DNA from: Lutraria lutraria
Taxonomy: Eukaryota > Mollusca > Bivalvia > Venerida > Mactridae
DNA: 64,000 nt
NCBI GenBank assembly: GCA_964023205.1
Contig: OZ026837.1
Coordinates: 14,361,479-14,425,478, forward strand
Direction of reading: 5' to 3'
Under the pieces are notes generated by a model. The model was not told the DNA's origin. It made no database searches and worked only from the letters and a program-made list of their open reading frames with translations. Shown piece after piece: positions 61,501 to 64,000 of this stretch. Each line of letters opens with the position of its first letter. Position 1 is the stretch's first letter. The position numbers and the translations under genes are program-made.

Positions 61501-63957
61501 GGTTGATTTTACCCCCAAAACCTAACTATAGTTTAAACCTATGGGGAATCATGAAAAATTGTATAGGAAAAGAACTTAGCAAAATACCTATGCCAGTAAG
61601 TTCATTCATTTCTTTTAATATATATTTTTCTAAATATTTTTCCGAAAGTGTCATTTAATTTATGCAGTGTTAGCATATCTTATGTACGTGTGCTTTAGTA
61701 TTGTTGTAAGCACACACATTTTACTAAATTACTTTGTGACATATTTAGTGTAAACCTGGCCTCTGCATACCATAACGATGCATGGCATGGCATGGCATTT
61801 GTTATTGTTTTCAACTCTTGTGGCTATTTTGGCAAGAAGACAAGTTTAACAATTCATTATTAAACTATGCCTGGGGGCTTATGCGGTGCAGTGGTTTAAA
61901 ACTGAAATAAAGGAAGATCTGGAAGCATCTTTCACTATCCAGATTTGAACAAATTTCTCCAAAATAAGAAATATTTGCCTTCTGTTCTCCAAAGTACCAC
62001 CTTGCCTGAGGTCAGAGGCAAATAAATTTTGAATTCAGAAAGGCACAAATTATCTCAGTGAATTTAGAATACGTCACAGAAGGACTTATTTTTTTTCAGA
62101 CAGCTGAAATATTTTAAGCCATGCTCTCCCCTTCGAACTAAATTAATGAAAACATGAATTTTTCATGATCTTTTCATGCATACTTCATGAAATGGATAGT
62201 TTGTATGAATAACTAATATATTTAACAGGAGCAGTATGTGAAATCTATATTATGTTATCTTACAGGTCAACTTCAGTGAACCATTATCAATGTTACAAAG
62301 AATCACCGAGGATTTTGAATACTCCAGTTTATTAGATGAAGCCGCAGAGTGTGAAGATTCTACAGAACAATTAGCCTATGTTACAGTGTTTACTATATCA
62401 GCATTCTCTACCACCATCAACAGAACTACAAAACCTTTCAATCCTTTACTAGGAGAAACATATGAATGTGATAGAATGGATGACTTAGGTTGGAGATCTA
62501 TAGCTGAACAGGTAATGTTACAAGGGTGAAAAATTTCCAACTTGTGCAGGAATTCCATTTTTTTGGCAAATCGGTCTTGGATGGGTCTTGATTTGGTATA
62601 ATTAAATGAAAATGAATTGAGTTGGTTAGCAGGAATTGATTTTTGACTCAAAATGAAAAAGGGGTTTTGAGACTTAAATTGTCCACTAGACCAACAATAC
62701 TTAATGCTGGCATGTTTAACATGTCCTTACTTTATAAGGAAACTAAATGGTAATATTTCTGGTCAAAAAAAGATTTTTAGACAGAAAGAGACTCGAGTAC
62801 ATAATAGAGTTTCTATTCAATTTAATAGTGAAACTAGGGCCTGATTTTTTTTTTATCCTTTTAGCTAGATGCATTGATAAATATTTTTCTATCATAAAAT
62901 ATGTTATAAAGTCAGTATTAAAGCTGACTAAGCTATGAAATAGTGATAGTTTTATAACGAAATGTGTCATGTATTGGATAAAATTCACATCTGTTGCCAG
63001 TGATATCTATAATCTGATTATTATTATATACACATGCAGTTAGTCATCAAGTTCATAATACATATACTTATATAATTACCCAACTGTAGTTAAGTTAAAG
63101 TCTCTGATAGCTTTGATGTGCAACTTTGGATGTTTTAAAATATTGTATGTTTTTCTTACCGGTACTGTAAAGAATTTCCTTCAAATTTATATACATGTAC
63201 CCACTTCCTTATGTTATTTACCTATTAACCTGTGTCTTGAATCTATAATTACTGTATATGTTGCTTCAGAATTATAAATTTGGTTTCAAAATGTTCTTCT
63301 GTATGGTTGTATAGTTAATCTAAAGACTTAGGTACATAAGTACTTAAAATTCATCTTTGTTATTGTACTCTCCTTCAGTAAAATTTATTATTGAAATAAA
63401 AAATTGATCATGTTTTATTGACATTTAATTGTAATATGTTTGCATTTTAAAAACTTTAAGTCTATCTTTTCTTAAGAAAATACTATCAATTAATAATCTA
63501 CATTTATAATTTTACCTGATGCCGTATTCCTAGAAATGATTTGCACATTTTAAGTTTAACTTAGTGGTTTTATCAGTAAGCATGTTTCTGCGAACTTACG
63601 TACTAGTAGCTGCAAGAAGCTCACATCTAACTAAACCACAAGTATTTCTAATTATCCAAAATGTACTCAAGAGTGCAGGAAAGTTTGACTCTGTTAAAAT
63701 GTCTACATTCTGAAAAAAAACAACAGGAAATATAGTTTCAATGAAAGTTTCTAGGAATACTGTATATATAAGCACACCTTGTGATCACTTAACCATGTAT
63801 ATGTATCCTACGTTCCTAGCTCCAACTATTACCTTACAGGTTAGTCATCACCCGCCTACTGCTGCACTAATGACAGAAGGTAAAAACTGGAAACTTTGGC
63901 AGGAATTTACAATGGGCAGTAAATTCCGAGGAAAATATTTACAAATTATACCTACTG
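34542..63957 (+). CDS. OSBP: Oxysterol-binding protein (OSBP), N-terminal to mid sterol-binding domain (partial)
   Basis: Nine coding exons: 34542-34663, 38730-38935, 48916-49151, 52409-52589, 55086-55185, 58825-58951, 61392-61595, 62266-62511, 63840-63957. All borders are AG/GT and phases match; about 513 residues, continuing off the right edge. OSBP exchanges sterol for PI4P between ER and trans-Golgi. PH domain about residues 11-106 ([20 protein letters not shown]...[10 protein letters not shown]), coiled-coil/dimer region about 110-245 ([29 protein letters not shown]), acidic FFAT-like segment [11 protein letters not shown] (259-268, VAP binding in the family), then the sterol-binding domain ([27 protein letters not shown]) and the family signature EQVSHHPP across the exon 8/9 junction. 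Vertebrate OSBP has a long Gly/Ala-rich N-terminus before PH; here PH starts at once. The ATG at 34542 is the first in frame to a good protein; a GTG-led extension to 34470 is less likely. Confidence 0.95.
35651..35975. mobile_element. CAGGG-terminus MITE with 5-bp TSD (GTGTC)
   Basis: Ends CAGGGTTTTTT and AAAAAAATCCCTG are inverted; GTGTC is duplicated exactly at 35646-35650 and 35976-35980. It splits an otherwise continuous sequence in OSBP intron 1. The right part (GAATATGACCGAATTTCGGC) resembles that of the element at 36129, so they are related. Confidence 0.8.
36129..36458. mobile_element. CAGGGCCCT MITE with 5-bp TSD (CCTGC)
   Basis: Ends CAGGGCCCTAG and GAGGGCCCTG are inverted; CCTGC is duplicated at 36124-36128 and 36459-36463. 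The interior is rich in GGGGAATTTT and has GGGGCCGAATTTCGGCCCC near the right end. Closely similar to 58413-58629. Confidence 0.85.
36650..37190. repeat. Dispersed repeat in OSBP intron 1
   Basis: Contains GGTCAAAGGTCACGGGGCCATGG and ends in CACCCAGAGGGGGCATTGTG...CATCTTGTTTTAGCT. The same terminal block recurs near 60750-60795 and, more degraded, near 49711-49760 and 52100-52140. No protein signature; apparent ORFs here are incidental. Confidence 0.5.
38350..38505. mobile_element. Degenerate MITE, TACAGTCAAACCTG family (copy 2)
   Basis: Internal GAGTAAAGGCCATTC...GTCAATAATGGCC...GGCCTTTATTCACAGGTTTGA matches the copies at 15057, 51237 and 58206, but the terminal TACAG sequences are eroded. 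Confidence 0.5.
39062..39325. repeat. Two adjacent partial CAG-terminus elements
   Basis: 39062-39241 starts CAGGGTTTTCAATAA and ends TTATTGAGAACCCT, an inverted pair but without a clear 5-base duplication. Immediately after, 39246-39325 is the terminal part of the CAGTGATTTTTT family (compare 49441-49545 in reverse), ending in CCCCTAGTAAAATTTCCTTCAT. A nested or tail-to-tail insertion is inferred. Confidence 0.5.
39776..42300 (-). mobile_element. 5'-truncated non-LTR retrotransposon (LINE)
   Basis: Antisense in OSBP intron 2. Only the reverse-transcriptase half is present; no endonuclease domain upstream of 42243. The 3' end is about 280 bases after the stop and finishes in a short tandem tail of AAACTTGTA units (39774-39800 region), as for LINEs ending in microsatellite-like tails rather than poly(A). 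The open frame and clean tail suggest a young copy. Confidence 0.8.
40054..42243 (-). CDS. LINE reverse transcriptase ORF2 fragment, 729 codons open
   Basis: RT motifs in order: [15 protein letters not shown] (about residues 82-96), [64 protein letters not shown], and the catalytic FADDVA near residue 334. The C-terminal part has a Cys/His cluster (CLYC...H...CP) typical of CR1/Jockey/I-group ORF2 proteins. No stop or frameshift in 729 codons. The family within that group is not fixed. Start at 42243 is only the first Met left after 5' truncation. Confidence 0.85.
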   Translation of the reverse strand: MYIHAQFWSMIKNSSKQSIVSVNINASTWLNYFEQLLYKENQTPLSDLNINMFETDENADNILNCLFTEEEVRKSISKLKFGKSQGKDGIGAEFYKHTCDNITPILSTLFNKILTSGEFPDAWSQSVIVPLYKSGDRNEPSNYRGISLIDVIYKIFSNAITERLNKWISESDIIDEAQAGFRSGYSCVDNMFSLQCMIQKYITRPQGRFYVLYVDFQKAFDSLVHYKIFLNIINKGANGNLIKVLMSMYTKLENYVKTTEPPLDENGREKLTSRDKFYGPFKCNIGTRQGDLSSPIIFSLYINDLVSHLRQTCNGVFITNDIPDILSLLFADDVACGADTVNNLQSQLNAISDFCTQSQMTVNLRKTEITVFRNGGPLRNSEKWTFNGTKINVTSVYKYMGLLFTPKLSWTSAKVKLAAQARKAINAIKRYQLPFGQFSHRDMFKLFDSMVVPILTYGSELWGHSYSSVIEKVQVEFCRYFIGVNSSINNCMVLGECGRLPLCTIYHTKCIKYWCKLLHMSDSRYPKNCYKMLRSHDNLGRKNWATNIKELLYKYGFGYVWINQDIGDLNMFISSFKQRINDCMKQNWSGEVSASTRCDTYVTFKSLLNVEKYLCIDIPFSFRKSLARFRCSNHKLNIELGRHYGIERSDRICLYCFIHFNHLILENEYHAFFICPKYSEIRERYLFNWYTGRCDTFDFKNLMRNENRVVLKKVALYVSNLMQCIDTLQ
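42425..44443. mobile_element. 2.0-kb CAGGG-terminus DNA element with 5-bp TSD (CTGAT)
   Basis: Perfect 15-base inverted ends CAGGGTTCTAGCCAG; CTGAT duplicated at 42420-42424 and 44444-44448. No transposase frame in 2,019 bases; the only long frames are short and unrecognised. It contains a G-run (about 42522-42537) and clusters of ATGTCG near the right end. Same termini style and TSD length as the four shorter elements in OSBP introns. Confidence 0.85.
44449..46490. other. Intron 2 stretch without recognisable feature
   Basis: Very AT-rich intronic sequence. AGTGTCCGTAGA recurs at about 45585, 45948 and 46304, at irregular spacing, hinting at a degenerate dispersed or tandem unit of about 360 bases. 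No ORF or element ends seen. Confidence 0.45.
46515..47110. repeat. Degenerate tandem repeat, four copies
   Basis: GGGCTGTATCTCCCTTATGCAT-like strings start at about 46532, 46695, 46857 and, eroded, 47000, with CTCAAAGGTCAAGGTCA at matching places. Period is about 145-165 bases. Located in OSBP intron 2, directly left of an inverted element copy. Confidence 0.65.
47128..47422 (-). mobile_element. CAGTG-family element, inverted copy left of OSBP exon 3
   Basis: The sequence runs as the reverse complement of 49215-49545: CCCCTAAAATGGCAAGAATTTTCCCC, CATGATCATG, CAATTACAGTG, GATTTAAACAACTAAATAATC and CCCATTTGAAATTTG-like blocks all match in inverse order. Its right end AAAAAAATAACTG corresponds to the AAAAAAATCACTG terminus. 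No clean target duplication seen. Confidence 0.75.
48620..48730 (+). mobile_element. Partial CAGTG-family element
   Basis: Starts CAGTGATTTTTTTTGAATTTTC and continues with GGGGAAAATGTAG.GCGATAAAT, matching the left end of 49215-49545, then stops. Lies about 190 bases upstream of OSBP exon 3. Confidence 0.55.
49215..49545 (+). mobile_element. CAGTG-family MITE with 5-bp TSD (AGTGT)
   Basis: Inverted ends CAGTGATTTTTTT and AAAAAAATCACTG; AGTGT duplicated at 49210-49214 and 49546-49550. Begins 64 bases after the OSBP exon 3 donor. The inverse copy at 47128 makes a long intronic inverted repeat around that exon. Confidence 0.85.
49553..49765. repeat. C-tract followed by a dispersed repeat
   Basis: A run of about 17 C (49553-49570), then TTTCTGAGCGATGACTCAAGAAATATTTCATGGAT and CACAGAGGGGGGGCATTCGTG. 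The same repeat is at 55500-55690 (GATTTCCGACGATCAAGAAATATGCCATGG). Confidence 0.5.
50784..50905 (+). repeat. 28-bp minisatellite, about 4.3 copies
   Basis: Unit starts CTGACCTGTTGATTTGAAG; starts at 50784, 50812, 50840, 50868 and 50896. The copies are identical by eye until the last partial one, so the array is young. Lies in OSBP intron 3. Confidence 0.92.
51237..51407. mobile_element. MITE, TACAGTCAAACCTG family (copy 3)
   Basis: TACAGTCAAACCTGTCAATAA at the left; the right side has GGCTTTATTCC..GGGTGACCTTTA, the inverse of the left block. The right terminus is eroded (ATACTGTTTAAAC). Confidence 0.6.
51530..52140. repeat. SINE-like head followed by degenerate tandem units
   Basis: 51530-51610 has GAGTTTGAATCTAACCC (B-box-like) and GAGGAAACTATCCAGCTAGCTT. 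It is followed by three roughly 130-150-base units marked by GTC(A/G)(A/G)T.TGT...AGGTCAAGGTCA and CCTCAGATTTGGTT. The end block GGGGACATCTGTGTTTC..AAACACTTCTTGTTTA matches the 3' block of the repeats at 36650 and 60670. Confidence 0.5.
53928..54100. mobile_element. MITE, TACAGTGCAACCTC family (copy 3)
   Basis: TACAGTGTAACCTCTCCAAAG at the left and TGGAGAGGTTGCACTGTA at the right form the inverted ends. The interior matches the copy at 4390 (ACACC.CTTTGGGAGAAGC; TTGAAGGGAGGTTGTT). Best-preserved copy. Confidence 0.75.
54637..54855 (+). repeat. 30-bp minisatellite, about seven copies
   Basis: Unit AAAGAGGCCTATAAGG(C/T)CTTCT followed by T(G/C)(A/C)CCCCC, with slightly varying C-runs. Copies alternate between ...CTTGACCCCC and ...CTCCCCCC endings, which look like two subtypes. 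Intron 4 of OSBP. Confidence 0.88.
55490..55690. repeat. Dispersed repeat, second copy of 49570
   Basis: CACAAGGGCATGAAGTGTTAG, then CTCCGTCCG, GATTTCCGACGATCAAGAAATAT, GGTTTCATATTTTACAT and GGAGTTATGG follow the same order as 49570-49760. In OSBP intron 5, 310 bases after an exon. Confidence 0.5.
58206..58388. mobile_element. MITE, TACAGTCAAACCTG family (copy 4)
   Basis: TACAATCAAACCTGCAAACAA at the left, TTTTGACTGTA at the right; internal GGTGGCCTTTATTC repeated. Sits 25 bases left of the CTGGGCCCT element. Confidence 0.65.
58413..58629. mobile_element. CTGGGCCCT MITE with 5-bp TSD (ACTAG)
   Basis: Ends CTGGGCCCTAACTGC and ATGTGGGCCCTG; ACTAG duplicated at 58408-58412 and 58630-58634. An internally deleted relative of 36129-36458 (GCACTT.AGG.GAAGGGGCCC; CTCAGGTAGGGGAATTT). 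About 195 bases upstream of an OSBP exon. Confidence 0.85.
59004..59105 (+). repeat. About 41-bp tandem repeat, 2-3 copies
   Basis: AGAATTGGT(C/G)AATTTT(G/A)A(T/C)AGTCATTTTAACATCGATTGTT runs twice and starts a third time, with decay into looser ATTTTAA-rich copies to about 59240. Confidence 0.8.
59838..59962 (+). mobile_element. tRNA-derived SINE head with an 18-bp expansion inside
   Basis: A-box-like TGTGGTTGAGTGGTCATGG (59840-59858) and B-box-like TTTCAAATCCCACC (59925-59938) are kept. Between them GACCCCGCCTTCATTGCT-type units are repeated three times, lengthening the promoter spacing. The expansion probably weakens Pol III use; that is inference. Confidence 0.55.
60665..60800. repeat. 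Dispersed repeat end block
   Basis: CATATGTTGGTTCCTCATGACAACCTGTTCAGGACTTG and GGGTCAAAGGTCACCCAGAGGGGGCTTTGTG..ATCTTGTTTA match the 3' half of the repeat at 36880-37190. OSBP intron 6. Confidence 0.55.
62512..63839. other. Last OSBP intron in the window
   Basis: AT-rich, no element ends, RNA gene or extra exon recognised. Confidence 0.5.
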
Positions 63958-64000
63958 GTACGTTGTCCCGACAATAAGCTTCAGGCAATGCTAGTAGAAC

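Noticed and set aside
1..64000. CRISPR arrays, bacterial operons, ribosome binding sites
   Set aside because: The window is clearly eukaryotic nuclear DNA with spliced genes; none of these occur.

Overview
This is eukaryotic, intron-rich, AT-rich animal DNA, most likely from a bivalve mollusc. That assignment rests on a Steamer-like (Mag-lineage) LTR retrotransposon, tRNA-derived SINEs with a shared core of the mollusc type, and many short palindromic MITEs. The species cannot be named from the sequence.

Layout. (1) 1-6.1 kb, minus strand: the 5' nine coding exons of UBE3B, a HECT-type E3 ubiquitin ligase. The gene continues off the left edge; its start codon is at 6111. Its introns hold a SINE pair, a MITE and a composite repeat. 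(2) 6.1-10.2 kb: intergenic, with a YY1-type motif that probably marks the UBE3B promoter. (3) 10.2-14.1 kb, minus strand: an eight-exon gene for a roughly 261-residue, helix-rich protein that I do not recognise. (4) 15.7-26.1 kb: a tandem array of about 1.2-1.3 kb units. Each carries a tRNA-like Pol III promoter (A box, B box, T-run) on the minus strand. The array is broken at 23.08-25.45 kb by an insertion with GTTGGCCCAAC repeats. Inverted termini next to TTAA lie at 14.39 and 23.38 kb. (5) 26.3-27.5 kb: a decayed mariner transposase. (6) 28.2-33.1 kb, minus strand: a Steamer-like element. Its 170-bp LTRs differ at one base by eye, its TSD is ACAGG, and its single gag-pol frame is broken by exactly three TAA codons. 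(7) 34.5 kb to the right edge, plus strand: nine coding exons of an oxysterol-binding protein (OSBP): PH domain, coiled coil, FFAT-like segment and the N-terminal half of the sterol-binding domain up to EQVSHHPP and beyond.

The OSBP introns are the mobile-element reservoir. They hold a LINE with an open 729-codon ORF, and five elements with CAGGG/CTGGG/CAGTG-type termini and exact 5-bp target duplications. They also hold an inverted pair of one family on either side of OSBP exon 3, several minisatellites and degenerate tandem repeats.

The two recognised host genes are not functionally linked: UBE3B attaches ubiquitin to proteins, while OSBP exchanges sterol and PI4P at ER-Golgi contacts. The notable biology is in the repeats: the young retrotransposon, the Pol III-promoter-bearing array, and the inverted repeats around OSBP exon 3. 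All coordinates and identities come from reading by eye; no alignment or database search was run.
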